From the NCBI GenBank assembly GCA_963971535.1, contig OZ020588.1, positions 125,836,561-125,900,560 of the forward strand: a stretch of 64,000 nucleotides of DNA, written 5' to 3'. The translations under genes were made by a program, and so were the position numbers. The first letter of the stretch is position 1, and each line of letters opens with the position of its first letter. Origin of the DNA: Notolepis coatsorum. Lineage: Eukaryota; Chordata; Actinopteri; Aulopiformes; Paralepididae. Shown in pieces: positions 25,105-37,558 of this stretch. The notes beneath the pieces were generated by a model, which was given only the letters and a program-made list of their open reading frames with translations, did no database searches and was not told where the DNA came from.

Positions 25105-25660
25105 CAACCAACGAACTCGATTCTTGTACCGGATCTCCTCACTGGTAAACAAGAATACCTTGAAGACTAATATGAGCACTCATTCAAGGGTACTACGACT
25201 ATGCTTGTACCTCATGGTACCCAAGCACTTCAAAGGCACTAAAAACAAGATTACAAACATCACAAAACAAACTGGTCAGACTACTGCTTGACCTTACCCC
25301 TGCCCATTTTGACAACCTAGGATGGCTTAGAATAGACAACAGAGTACAGCAGCTTGCAATGGGCCTGGTCTACAAGATACACTACCACCATGTACATGTC
25401 AAAATACTTCCCAAAGGTCAGTGAATTCCAGGACCACAACACCAGAGGGAGTTCCACAAATCATGTTCAACCCAGATTAGTCTCAAACAAGGGACTAAAC
25501 ACATTTCGCAATTATGCCACAACAATGTGGAACGCCCTACCCACAGCTGTAAAATAATGTAAATCCCTACCCTCCTTCAAAACCGCTCTCAAACAGTGGC
25601 GAATCCTCATGGAAGCCAACAGAAGCCAGGCCTCCCTATACAAATATTAATTAATATCAA
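25105..25660 (+). pseudogene. LINE ORF2 C-terminal fragment
   Basis: A frame around 25354-25557 with HNTRGSSTNHVQP, GLNTFRNYATTMWNALPTAVK and, after a stop, SFKTALKQWR is the conserved tail of a jockey/CR1-group LINE. A close relative lies on the minus strand at 28200-28400. Several stops and no RT core remain. Confidence 0.6.
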
Positions 25661-26454
25661 ATATGAAATATGATTTTTTTTAATTTTTTTTTATATAGTT
25701 TACAATAATAATAAGAAATCATTATTTTTCATGTGTTATAATTTTTTAATTTTTTTTTTATGTCTCCCTCTTCTCCTTCTCACTCTCTCTAACACTCACT
25801 GTGCTCACTGCAGCAGAGGACAACTGGAGAGGAGGTGTCTTTCTCCAGCCGCCCCATGTATGTGGACTCCAAAACCAATACTAGCCAATCAGATTCGAGC
25901 TGACTAAAGCCCTGCCCACACCTTAACACAGGCCTGTCAGCAGACTAAGTAGTCTGGCCTCCCCTCTGCACATTTGAAAATGTTATTAACCCGTGACTGC
26001 TCCCACGGGCCGAATATTGCCCCGATCCTCGCGAGATTAGCTCCACGGGTACCTCTCGGCATCCCGAAGCTTTTCCTAAATCACTTCCATCATCGAAAAC
26101 GAGGGGGAAAGGTCGGCTTGCGACCCTGAAAATGTCGCGTGATTTTAAAAACGCTGTATTAAGTGAGCCTATTATGGGCTCCATGCGAGCTTTCTACCGT
26201 GGGAACATCTGGGCGTCCCGCAACTTTTACTCATTCACATGTAGCCCCGGAAATGCTTAGAAAAAGAAAGCCGAAAGCGTGGAATAAACTCGCCGAAACG
26301 GAAAAGTGTCCCACGGGCGCCCCGTGATTCCGATCCGCGTGTTCACGGCCATAGAGGAGATCGTGGGACACCTTTTTGCAACCGAATATGTGTCTCGAAT
26401 TTGCTCCCACGTGGCGCGCAAAATCGTGCAAGGAAAGGTCGGACCAAAAATGAA
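25661..26454. other. Unassigned
   Basis: AT-rich at first, then GC-richer sequence with CpGs (25980-26460). No long frame and no repeat ends are recognised. Confidence 0.2.
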
Positions 26455-26600
26455 CCAATGCTCCAGCAGTATTAATGACCCTGATGTAAACAAGACAAAC
26501 TTCTTTCTCTGGGCTGCAACCCCTTATAAAATTGTGTGTATTGAGCCGTACTGTATTGTACCCATTCTGCAATCTGTTAAAACCCTTAGGAGTCTAACCT
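26455..26600 (+). repeat. LINE 3' UTR fragment (shared family, copy 1)
   Basis: Contains 'gaccctgatgtaaacaag' and 'ctgtattgtacccattctgc', also found at 27800-27930 (minus), 30935-31125 (plus) and 54380-54490 (minus). Confidence 0.75.
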
Positions 26601-26888
26601 AAAGAGCTCCTCCTCCTGAGAATTTCCCCCTTTTTTTGTTACATAATATAAAATTACAGATTCATACCTTCAAAATAAGCCATCAATTGTCAAATTTGAG
26701 ACGATAGTTTTCAATCAATGTCCTATCAAACATTCTGGTAAAATCCTAACACCTTTTCAGTATAGGACTTGAAAGTAGATCCAAGTTCATTCAGCTATCT
26801 GATGAGAGAACTACACTCCCAGAATTCAATGTGATCATTGTCACTAGAACCATTTCACACCTGGAGCAAAGGCCCAGTCATTCCTTTG

Positions 26889-28992
26889 CAGTGATGCCGG
26901 TAACGCGTTACTAAGTAACGTGTTATTGTAATCTGATTACTTTTCCCCGAAAATAGTAATCTAACGCGTTAATCTTTAAAAGCCAGTAATCTGATTGCAG
27001 TTACTTGTCCAAGTGGCTGTGCATTACTATTTCGTTACTATCTCATCATAAATTCATAATGCAGGCGGAATGCAGTATTTTATTTCGTTTTCGACAGTCA
27101 AAAATACATTTTTGAGCTGTTTTTCTTATTTGGGAGTGACGTGGTGTGGCGGTGAAAGGGTTACACAAGAATGTGGCCCGCGGCGTGACTGGACTCTCTG
27201 TCTGTGAGTGACTCTGCTTTGGCCCAATCACATTCCCCATCCACAGTCTGCGAATCAGAGGCAGAGTAGGGCGGGTCTTCACAGCACGTCATGTGACATA
27301 TGCGCCAATCGTGTGACAGCAGGGCTCCGTTGCATTCGTCTGAGAATTCCACCCCAAAACGCTTACAGGAAGAAAAAACGCGGCTTATTATTATTACCGA
27401 GGCGCGCGGCTTATTATATTATTAAAACAGCTACTTGTGGGCACTCATAAAAACACCGTGGTCTACAAGTTGTTTAGCGAGAGGATGGTGGTAATGTGCT
27501 TCAATAGAACAATGGATCAATCAATGCCATGTCAAAACTCGGCTCCGCTGATCTGATCTCCGCAGTACACACACAGACACACACACGCGCGCGCGCGCAC
27601 ACACGGGATCGCAGCAGCCACACACACATTTCCACTGTCCAATAGACAAGCGCCCTTTTCGACCGCGTGACATTGTTCAGATGTTTCAACTTCACCCCCA
27701 GAACCGCACCGAGTCCACCAAAACTATATGTGAAAGCGACCTAAACGTAAATACTGTCTACCGCTAAAAACAGCACATCCAATTGCATTGAATGAATGAA
27801 TGAATGAATGAAAACTTTATTTAACAGATTGCAGAATGGGTACAATACAGTACGGCTCAATACATACAATTGTTAAGGGGATGCAGACCTGAGAAAGACG
27901 TTTGTCTTGTTTCCATCAGGGTCCCCCATTTTCAATTCATATAGACATTTATGACATACACAACATACATGACATTTATGGCATAGGGACATATAGGTAT
28001 TTAGTACTGATACATTTGTGACATAGGCGGTATTCAAATATACAGTACTGTTACCCCTAGATCCTGACAGAGTATATACATATGATGGGGAGGGGACTGT
28101 ACATTAGGAGGGGGTGGGTGGGTGGGAGGGAAATATACATACGGCGGGGAGGGAATATATACATGCGGTGGGGAGGAGACTGTCTATTAGGAGGTGGTGG
28201 GGGTTTTGGGCATTTATGGTGGCCAGTTTCGAATTGCAGCCTCCCGTAGGTGCTCTTTAAGGGCGGTTTTGAATGTGGGCAGGGATTCACATTCCTTTAC
28301 AGCTTTGGGTAGGGCGTTCCACATTGTTGTGGCATAATTGCGAAACGTGTTTAGTCCCTTGTTTGAGCCGTTTGAAAGCATCTGGAATCACAACACTACG
28401 ACGCTTCGACTAGTAGGTACAGGAGGACTCGGAGGCCAGCCAAACAGCAAAAGAGAGAGATTGTTTCTTTCCCTATTGATTAATGTATATTTGATGGTGG
28501 CAGAGCAAAAGCTCTTATTTGCCAGATTTACAGTTAATTTACATGTTAAAGAGAGACTGATTGTATGTTTATAGAGAGACATTTATAAAAACAATTTAAT
28601 AGTTACAGTTGATATAATTGAATAGTTCAGCCTGCATTTGTTAGATGTGAATGGATACACTGGTTTTGTAAAACCACTGGCTGGCTGCTCTAATGCTGTG
28701 AGCATCATAGACTGTTGCTTTACCATACTTGATGGTACAGAAGCTGAAGCACTAGTTTAACAATTTACGTTATGTGCAGAGAAACAAGTTAAAAACAATT
28801 TATGCACTTTCAATAAAGCGTTTTAAAAAAACTGTTGGGGGAACGACGACGACTTCGTAACCTAGTTACTTTCAAAGTAACTAAGTTACTCTGATAATCA
28901 AGTAATCAGTAAAGTAACTTGGATTACTTTTTAAAGGAGTAATCAGTAATCAGTAATCGGATTACTTTTACAAGTAATCTGTGGCATCACTG
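26889..28992. mobile_element. hAT-like element, 2104 bp, exact 8-bp TSD
   Basis: The left end CAGTGATGCCGGTAACGCG and the right end GTGGCATCACTG are inverted for CAGTGATGCC. TTCCTTTG is duplicated at 26881-26888 and 28993-29000. Subterminal 'gtaatctgattac' words are abundant near both ends. No transposase; a LINE fragment (27786-28405) is nested inside. Confidence 0.85.
27786..28405 (-). repeat. 5'-truncated LINE (shared family, copy 2) nested in hAT
   Basis: On the minus strand the coding tail (GLNTFRNYATTMWNALPKAVK-like) at 28200-28400 leads into a 3' UTR. It ends with 'taaataaagttttcattcattc' and a (TGAA)n tail at 27790-27815. This copy links the coding tail at 25354 to the 3' UTR fragments elsewhere. 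Confidence 0.75.
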
Positions 28993-29033
28993 TTCCTTTG
29001 TTATTCCAGTGAATGGACCCAGCAGGAGGCCTA

Positions 29034-29127
29034 GCCTGTGTGTGTGTGTGTGTGTGTTTCTGTGTGTGTGTGTGTCTGTGTCTGTATTTACAGTACTGTA
29101 CATACAGCAATGTGTAACTGTAGATTT

Positions 29128-29190
<63 letters not shown>

Positions 29191-29286
29191 CATTTATAAT
29201 AATTATATTATTAATTAGTTTTTTTACACACACACACTAATAACATGATCATGATCAGAGAGAGAGAGTGTGTGTGTGTGTGTGTG
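29034..29286. repeat. (TG)n and (GA)n compound microsatellites
   Basis: TG tracts at about 29035-29085 and 29266-29286, and a pure (GA)n at 29131-29187. Confidence 0.95.
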
Positions 29287-29447
29287 CAGGGGAGTAGCTG
29301 GGGGGGGGGGGGGGGTTAGGATGATTCCAAGGGCCCAGTAAATGCCCCAAATTTGTTTATAGATTGGGGGCCCCACATTTTTTAATAGATTGGGGGGCCC
29401 ACAAATTGTTTCTTTCATGGGGCCCAGAATCTCCAGCTACGCCCCTG
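29287..29447. mobile_element. Short hAT-like MITE, 161 bp
   Basis: Ends CAGGGGAGTAGCTGG and CCAGCTACGCCCCTG are inverted with one mismatch. The left flank is TG microsatellite, so no TSD is verifiable. Confidence 0.6.
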
Positions 29448-30311
29448 TGAGCGCACCGTTCTACTCTAGAGAGCTGTCATGACCGTGATGCGCGCTTGAA
29501 TGAACTGCGAGATAACTCATAACTCGTACACACACGCACTCTGTCTGCCATACAGTAGTTTATGTTGTTTTAGCGCGACGTGGGTATATACACAGGCGAG
29601 GATGAAAAGCATAAGACTACTTTTAATACATAAATTAACGTTCTGTCGGGTCCCGTGTATTCTCGAGAGAGAATGATAATAATAATAATAATGCAGGACC
29701 AGATATCAACGACAGGCAGTGAGAAACACAACCCCCCCTCTCGCGCTGAAGAATATGCATATTAGATCACTCAGTGATTAACACCTATGCGCTGTTGGTG
29801 TGTGTGGTGTGTGCGCGCGTCCATGGATGTGACACGCGTTGTAGTTTTTATCGCAAATGGAGATTATTACAAGCATACCATCTAGCAAGAATTAAACGTA
29901 TTTACAAGTCGTATTAGGTTTAGCAAGTTGGGGGACTTATACCTTACATGTCAAAGCACTAGAAATGGCAATTTTTCCATTTTTATCGATTTCTGAAAAG
30001 ATGTCCTTTTTGAGTATTTAAGAGGGATTCGAATTTCTTTTGTTGTCCGCCGACGGGTTCAAAGCTCCAGCGTGACTCCTGAGGGTTAAATAAATAAAAA
30101 TAAAGTTTGACTGGCCGCCGAGCCATACTGTGACTGCTTGACTTAAAAAAAAAAAAAAAAATTAGAATAATTAATAAAAATATTTAATAATTTTTTTTTA
30201 ATACTTTTTTTTGGCATCCCCTGTTATTTTACCCACGCGACGCCACTGCTGTCAAATAGCACCTACGGGTGGCTGCAATTAAAAACTGTCCCCTGTAAAT
30301 GTCCAACCCCC
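29448..30311. other. Unassigned
   Basis: No long frame and no inverted ends recognised. It holds a short (ATA)n at about 29670 and A/T runs at 30140-30210. Confidence 0.2.
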
Positions 30312-30890
<579 letters not shown>

Positions 30891-30934
30891 CTTCCCCTTC
30901 GAATGTAGTATATATTTCTGTTTCTTATGATCTA

Positions 30935-31125
30935 TGTCTCTTATACAGTACTGTATACTTGTATGTCATAAATGTCTTGATAAAACAGTACTGTATGTCA
31001 TAAGTGTCATGATGAATTGAAAGTGGCGGACCCTGATGTAAACAAGATGAAAGTCTTTCTCTGGTCTGCATCCCCTTAACAATTGTGTGTATTGAGCTGT
31101 ACTGTATTGTACCCATTCTGCAATA
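30935..31125 (+). repeat. LINE 3' UTR fragment (shared family, copy 3)
   Basis: Contains 'gaccctgatgtaaacaag' and 'ctgtattgtacccattctgc', followed directly by the poly(T) that begins L1 copy C. Confidence 0.7.
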
Positions 31126-31387
31126 TTTTTTTTTGTATTTTTTTTGTATTTTTTTTTTTAAACAAACACATAAACAAACATGACAACACACGATAAGATA
31201 TACAAGCATTAGTTGACAGTGCACATCCAATGAAATCACATTTTAGTTAATTGTCTTATACAGGATATACCCTTAATACCTGTTATCTAAAAACCTACAC
31301 ACATATGCTCTAGCTCGTACCCCCCCCTCCCGGACCCCCCATTGGATAATCCATCCATTATCCCTCGCTCCTAACCAGACACTACCA

Positions 31388-32968
31388 TTATATGCTAGCT
31401 TTTATTTTCTCCACCACTTCTAACCACAATGTCATTTTGGATTCATTGAGACCCAAAATTCTTGCTGTAGATATTTCTTGATAGATCACATCGAGATATG
31501 TAATAATCCAGACCTTTCGGCACATTTCTTCCGGTTGGAACCATCGTGATGCTATCAGCTTTTTAGCCACTGTGATACCCGATAAAACCAATCTCTTTAG
31601 CTGTGGATGTACTGCACACTCAAAAACATCATTCAGCAGTAATACAGAGGGGTGTACAGGTATATTCCAAGTTAAGAGATTTGATAATTGCTGGGTCACC
31701 TCTTTCCAGAATATCTTAACTGGTGGGCAGTCCCAGTGCATAAATGTCCCCATTTGTACATAAGGAGCATTTGGAGTCTTGTATAAGACCCATTTTTTTC
31801 AGTCTTTAGGAGTCAAGTATGTCCTGTGAATATAGTTAAGATTGATTTGTTGATGGTCCGGGTTCTAGGCGGAGTCTAGGTGGAGGGTTTCATATGAGGA
31901 CGTTAGTAATTGATGATACAAATCTGAAACAAAACCTCTCGATGTCTCTCTTTCATAGAAGAATTTGTGGTATCTGTGGTGTTCAATTGGTATCTTTAAT
32001 GGAACATCTTGAGTCTTCAAACATAACAATAACTGTATGTAAAAAAGATGTGTGGACTTGGTGAGATAAAATTTGTTGCGTATTTCTTCATAACTACAAA
32101 AACCCTGTTTGTTAAAAACATCCCCTAATGAGTGTATGCCTTGCTTTTCCCATATAGGGAATCTTATAGGTCGTTTTCCAATCAAGAGTGCATTGTTATT
32201 GAATAAGGGAGTATGATTATGCCATTTATGTGGGTTAGGATATTTTTTTTGTGTTTCACGCCATATCCGGATCGCATGAGTAATTATGGGGCCAAATTTC
32301 CGTTCGCAATGCTTAATTGATAGTTTAGTGTATGCTATGTCCTTCAGTCTATGTGGGGCTACTATATTTTCTTCTAATTTTCTCCAGGATACTAATACTT
32401 GGGGATCAAACCATGTTGTCAATGGTCTTAAAGTGTACGCCTTAAAATAGTGGAAAAAATCTGGAAATGCCATACCACCATCTGCTTTATTTCTCTGTGC
32501 GGTGGATCTTTTTATACGTGGTGGTTTGTTATTCCAAATAAATTTGTATGTGGAGGAGTGTAATTTTTTCCAGTAACCCTCTGGAGGCGGTAACGGTAGC
32601 ATTGAGCTGAAGAAGTTGATTCTAGGTAGTACGTCCATCTTAACTATTGATATCCGTGCCTGTACTGAGTTTTTAAGTTTTGCCCACCTATCAAGGTCGT
32701 GTTTGATTTTGTTTTGGATTTTTGTGTAATTGTGCTTCACCGTTTGTCTTATGGTGGGGAATATTTCCACTCCCAAACATCTAAAGTGTTTTACCATAGG
32801 TATCTCTTCTGGGAGGGTTATATCTTTTTTTGCAGGGGCGTTAAGTGGAAGGAAAGCCGACTTCGGCCAATTTATCTTAAATCCCGATAAATCTCCAAAG
32901 TTCTCAATCAACTTGAGCAGATGAGGCAATGTGGTGTTGGGGTTTTGCATGAACAGTATTACGTCGTA
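31388..32968 (-). pseudogene. L1 (copy C) ORF2: C-terminal half
   Basis: Frames 31865-32950 and 31388-31753 cover the RT thumb and C-terminal region (GFKINWPKSAFLPLN, KHFRCLGVEIFPT, ADGGMAFPDFFHYFKAYTL, then WDCPPVKIFWKEV). Compared with copy D, eight bases are missing at about 32967, removing the YADD catalytic motif and shifting frame. Another break at about 31760-31865 removes the Cys-motif segment. Confidence 0.8.
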
Positions 32969-33464
32969 AACAAATTTTATGTTGTGTGCCCTTGATTACG
33001 ATTGGTTCTATGGATTGGGATTGTCTTATATATTGTGCTAAAGGCTCTAATGATAGATCGAATAGTCCGGGACTAAGAGGGCAACCCTGTCTAGCTGAGC
33101 GTGATACCGGAAAGATTCCGGAGGTGATTATACCTGTTGTAATCATGGCCGATGGGTCTTTGTATACTACTTTAATCATATCAATGAAACCTTTACCTAA
33201 CCCCATCTTCTCTAATACTGCCCATAGATACGACCATTCCAGCCTGTCAAAAGCTTTCATTGCATCCAGGGACAGCATCGCCTTAGGTATGGTGTCGTCC
33301 TTGTCGGCATCTAGTACGTGCAGTAATCGTCTTATGTTATCAGTGATCAGGCGGCCTCTTATGAAGCCAGTTTGGTCCGGATGAACTAAAGACGTCATAT
33401 GCTTTTGTAATCTGATGGCTAATACCTTAGAGTACAGTTTGATATCGGTTCCGAGGAGGCTTAA
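32969..33464 (-). pseudogene. L1 (copy C) ORF2: RT fingers and palm
   Basis: Carries LLGTDIKLYSKVLAIRLQKHM, QTGFIRGRLITDN, LSLDAMKAFDRLEW (first catalytic Asp) and RQGCPLSPGLFDLSLEPLA. It ends at the YADD deletion. Upstream coding is on the far side of the inserted element, at 34473-35015. Confidence 0.8.
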
Positions 33465-34472
33465 GGCGAGACACCCCAGGTGAATAGTCAAATATCCTTT
33501 TTTTGTTGATTTTGAGATTTTGTTATATTTTGTCTTCTATGAAACTAGTGACAATAAAACATCAATAACACACATTTAGTTGTTTATTTTACTTCATTTT
33601 GCCTTATTGCATCCATAAATGTGCACATATTTAATGGGGAAGTGCCTCATTTGCATATATAAACATAAATTTCAGAAAACTTGCAATATATTTGTTCTTA
33701 GTTTATATGTACATAACAAATTGGGAAAGTTTCATAGTGATATCTATTCAAATATTTTTTGCCTATTAGGGGGTACTACACTGTACTACACTGTTTGTAG
33801 CCTGTGTGTAGTTCTGTTCAGTTCAATAACATCATTATTATTATTATTCAGTTATCAGGCATGTGTTTAGGTTGTCTATTACTAATGGTTTGCTTAGGTA
33901 TTGTGTTTGTAAATATCTGTTTAAAAAAAAAGTATGGCATTTTACAATACAGAACTTTGAAGGCGTTTTCCCAAAAATGAGTTTTAAGAGTTTTTCCTCA
34001 TACTCTGAGCCAGAAATCTCCACTTCAGTAGTAGTTCTGAAGGTATTTACAGAAGGGTTTGTTGATATCGCATTCATACCCTGATTTATATCACATTTTA
34101 TTCCTAAAAACATGGCGAAATATGGAATTTTACCATAAAAATGGACTGAATGGAGTATTTTCTGATTTATGGAGTGATAAAAAGAGATATCCAAAATCCC
34201 CTCTGTAATAACCTTTGGCTCTAATATGTCAACAAAATGAAACTATAATTTTGAAAATGGCTTTATCCAATGTTCAGATTTCTGTCCTGGAATTATATGC
34301 AAATTAGTGCATATTTAAGTAGACCATGCCTCATTTGCATATTTAAACATACAATTTCAGAAAACTTGTAATACAAAAAAGTCTTGTCTTAATATAAGTA
34401 ATCAACTGGGGAAGTTTCATTGTGATATCTATTAGTTAATTTTTTTACCCTATTCACCTGCAGTGTCTCCCC
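33465..34472. mobile_element. Kolobok-like non-autonomous element, 1008 bp, TTAA target
   Basis: TTAA flanks both ends (33461-33464 and 34473-34476) and the L1 copy D has a single TTAA there. Ends GGCGAGACACCCCAGGTGAA and, inverted, GGGGAGACACTGCAGGTGAA. TTAA with purine-starting ends fits Kolobok; piggyBac usually starts with CCC. Two direct subterminal repeats of about 110 bp lie at 33640-33750 and 34325-34435 ('atttcagaaaacttg', 'gtgatatctatt'). Confidence 0.75.
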
Positions 34473-35015
34473 TTAAGGGTCTGTAACTACCGCACTCTGT
34501 GGGGTCTTTGTCTTTTTTAAGGAGGACTGTTATGAGTGCAATATTGTCGTTCTTATGGAAGTTCCCCTCCTTGACTGAGTATAAAATCATATTTAGTAAT
34601 AAGAGAGGTACATTTCTGGTGGGATACCGTCTCTTCCAGGAGCCTTACCACTTTGCATTTCGGATATGGCCTTCTTGAGTTCCTCTAGTGTGATCGGTGT
34701 TTCTAACTGTTTAGCGTCATCCTCTGAAAGTTTAGGGAGATTAATTTGATTAAGATATGTGTCCATTTTGTTTTGATCGAAGGTCGTTTCTGATTTATAT
34801 AAGTTGGAGTAGAATTCTTTGAATGTTGCGTTTATTTTTTCAGGGTCTGTAACAAGTACTTGTTGTGCTCTAATGGTAGTTATATCTGCAAATTTTGCAT
34901 TAATTCTTAATCGCATGGCTAATAGGTGACTAGGTTTAGAACCTTGGGAGTACTGCTGTTGTCTTGTGCTACGTATTTGTATTTCCGATTGTTGTCTGTA
35001 TATTCTGCAATCTTT
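34473..35015 (-). pseudogene. L1 (copy C) ORF2: linker and RT start
   Basis: The frame with YRQQSEI, LAMRLRINAKFADITTIRAQQVL, FKEFYSNLYKSETTF and MQSGKAPGRDGIPPEMYLS matches copy D. It is broken after the last motif by small indels and then by the Kolobok-like insertion. Confidence 0.8.
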
Positions 35016-35493
35016 AATACAATTTTCAATCAATACATTTTTTTAAGGAGCAGCATTAATGTTAGGCTTTCATCAAGCGAGACATTGCTGATTGTTTATA
35101 AACCAAGTTACGCACCGTTATTTATGCAGCTTCATCTGTGATTTTCTGCAATTCGTTTTTTGTTGACCACCACATATGGTTTTTATAAGCAAACGAAGCA
35201 ATATTTGGTATAATTTTCCACTGGATCCGTTGTTCTTAACGTTCGTAACTTACTTCTTCTCTGGCGCAAATTGATTGGATGCTGTCGGATTGTTTAAAAC
35301 AAAGTGGGCAGGAGATATGATCTTTGAGCCAAGACACAAATTACATTTAACTAAAATGTTCTTTTCTTTGTGCTCGACAAAAGAGAAATTGTGACAATAT
35401 CCATCTGTAAAAACGTGACTAGTGGGGGCCGCCATGACAGTCAAGACTATAGTAAACAAAACACCCCACAGCACAGCGAGTCTCCGCGACTAG

Positions 35494-36240
35494 GGTCCAG
35501 CTGCAGCGCCGGAGAATCCTCTCAAGGGGCAAGCCTGTGGCAGCCACGAACCTACTACTTTCTATATAGCAGCTGGGAGGTGCGCTGTTTTTTTTTTTTT
35601 TTTTAACTTTGACCAGTCAGCTGGTTCTTTTAGCGTTTATCGCTTTTTTTCTGGTCAAGCATGACCGACAGAAACAGGTTGAATGGGGTATAGATCGGGG
35701 GAAAGACACTCTGAGAAAATACGGCGAGTCCGGGAGTCGAACTCGTGTACCCCAGATCCGTGACGCGCACGGTTGTCCCCGACGCCGAAATAACGTTCGA
35801 GGTACGCGGTGAGCTACTGGAGCTCCCCGAGGTGCGCTGTTTTAAGTGAGTGACGAGCGTGTGTTATTGGATTGATTGATTGATTGAACATTTTATTAAT
35901 GTCCGCCTTGTTTCGAACTGGTTATGCTTAGGCCCTCTTTCGAAGTCGGTTATGCTTATGCTTAAAGTTTATCTTTAGAGCAGGGCGATAGACCACCAGC
36001 CCTGATTCCAAACTCTAAGCATAACCGACTTCGAAAGAGGGCAAATTCGAAAGGGGGCCTAAGCATAACCAGTTCGAAACAAGGCGGACATTAATAAAAT
36101 GTTCAATCAATCAATCAATCAATCCAATAACACACGCTCACTTAAAACAGCGCACATCCGAGCTGCTTCTATAGAAAGTAGCTTCGTGGCTGCCACAGGC
36201 TGAAAGGATTCTCCGGCGCTGCAGCTGGACCCTATTGGTC
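35494..36240. repeat. Foldback palindrome, interrupted by a SINE
   Basis: 35494 'ggtccagctgcagcgccgg' to about 35975 is mirrored by about 35995 to 36237 ('ccggcgctgcagctggacc'). The inner arms with 'cattaataaaatgttcaat', 'taagcataacc' and 'tcgaaagagggc' match well. Removing the SINE at 35592-35828 and its 15-bp duplicate makes the arms nearly equal (about 240 bp). Confidence 0.8.
35592..35828 (-). repeat. tRNA-derived SINE, 237 bp, with 15-bp TSD
   Basis: On the minus strand the tRNA-like head has a B box 'gagttcgactcccgg' and a plausible A-box region near 'caaccgtgcgcgtcac'. It ends in an A-run (plus-strand T-run 35592-35604). GAGGTGCGCTGTTTT occurs at 35577-35591 and 35829-35843. A pol III transcript and LINE-mediated insertion are inferred from this structure. 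Confidence 0.8.
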
Positions 36241-36555
36241 TCCGCAGGTGAGGTGACAGACCGGAGAGGAGGACTGCGCTGCAGCTCGCTACCAATCTAC
36301 AAAAAAATAACGCAGTAACGAACCATTCAGTATTTAATATACCATAATCTTTTATCTTTGGGCATGGGGGAAGGTATCAAGTCTTCTCAAGTCAAAAGGC
36401 TCAAGTCCAAGTGAAGTCACAAGTCATTGGTGTTAAAGTCAAAGTCGAAGTCAAAGTCTTTTTTGATTTGGTCAAGTCAAGTCCAAAGTCATCAAATTCG
36501 TGACTCAAGTCTGACTCGAGTCCAAGTCATGTGACTCGAGTCCACACCTCTGCAA
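36241..36555. repeat. Right margin of the hAT block
   Basis: Dense 'aagtc', 'caagtc' and 'gagtcc' words ending at CACCTCTG. The left margin at 24340-24480 has the same word family. Confidence 0.7.
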
Positions 36556-36655
36556 CCTTGTATATAAAAGAAAAGTGGGAGAAAGAGTTAGAAATAGAGA
36601 TAACAGAGGAGGACTGGTATAACACATGTGAGATACAACAATCAGCCACAGGATC
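36556..36655 (+). pseudogene. L1 (copy B) ORF2 C-terminal scrap
   Basis: A frame with YIKEKWEKELEIEITEEDWYNTCEI is characteristic of the L1 ORF2 C-terminal region and continues copy B from 24309. Cut by the LTR at 36656. Confidence 0.65.
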
Positions 36656-37558
36656 TGTGAGGTTTTGTCCGCTCCCCACCCACTCGCTCCGTTCCTTTAA
36701 GGTATTTTGTTAATTAATTGCATTCCACGCCACGCTCCGTTCCTTTAAGGTTTCTGTGAGGATTCTGTGATGATTGGTCCGTGGCCGAACGCACACTTCT
36801 AAGTCAAGTATCAATTTCCATCACGCACCTGATGTGTGTTCTAATCAGCGCCCCAGAGGGCTTTATATACTCTTTTCCCCCTAATATCGAGGTTGGATCG
36901 TTTTGAATATTCCCTGCATCTGCCTTTCTTTCCCGTCGCTGTCTGTTGCTACCCAGGACTCTCGTGAAGTATCCCTGTTGGAGAACCTGATTCCCCATAT
37001 GAAGCTACGCCTCGTTTATCTGCCCGCTTTACGCGTTGCGCTCTGGTGAGTTTTTGGAAACAGTTCTTTTTGGATCACTCGTTTTTTGTGTGTTTGTGAA
37101 ACACCGAAGAGATCCCGTTTTTGTTATACTGTACTCACCTATTTTTTGTTGTTGGATTTACACCTTGGATTACCGTATTGTTTTTTCTCTGGACTCTGCT
37201 AACTGTGTGTATCACACCGAAGATCAAGTCACTTGGATAATTGTTTGGATCAGTCACCTCTCTGTTTCTGTTGTGCGCTGAGCTAACTGGGATTTCTCTC
37301 CCCCTCCGTTTCCACCTGGAGTGTATGCTGGGGGGATCTGCAGAGCGGCTCAGACGTCACAAGCAAATTCCTCACCATCACCGTCTGGGAGAATCTGCAG
37401 AGCCGCAAACATTCTTCACATGCCAGATTCCCCGTTTGTTCTGTTTTCCACCTAATTCAATCTTGTGACTCTGTGAATAAACACGCCCTTGTTTTTGGCT
37501 AACTCCGAAACAACTCTCTCTGTGCCGTTGCGTTTGGGGTCGGTTACAAACCCTAACA
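36656..37558 (+). repeat. 5' LTR of second LTR element, 903 bp
   Basis: Starts TGTGAGGTTTTGTCCGC and ends AACCCTAACA. It contains 'ggctttatatactctttt' (TATA-like, about 36860) and 'gtgaataaacacgcc' (AATAAA, about 37475), giving a U3-R-U5 order on the plus strand. It matches 39069-39858 closely. Confidence 0.9.

Larger units (their letters stand above)
31126..35015 (-). mobile_element. L1 (copy C), 5'-truncated, minus strand
   Basis: Plus-strand T-runs at 31127-31160 are the 3' A-rich tail. Its ORF2 aligns over its length with copy D (48737-52245). The 5' end is truncated in the linker at about 35015. It is split by a Kolobok-like element (33465-34472). Confidence 0.85.

Noticed and set aside
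35735-35800. A functional tRNA gene
   Set aside because: Only A/B-box-like parts are present; it sits in a SINE with an A tail and target-site duplication and does not form a full cloverleaf by eye.
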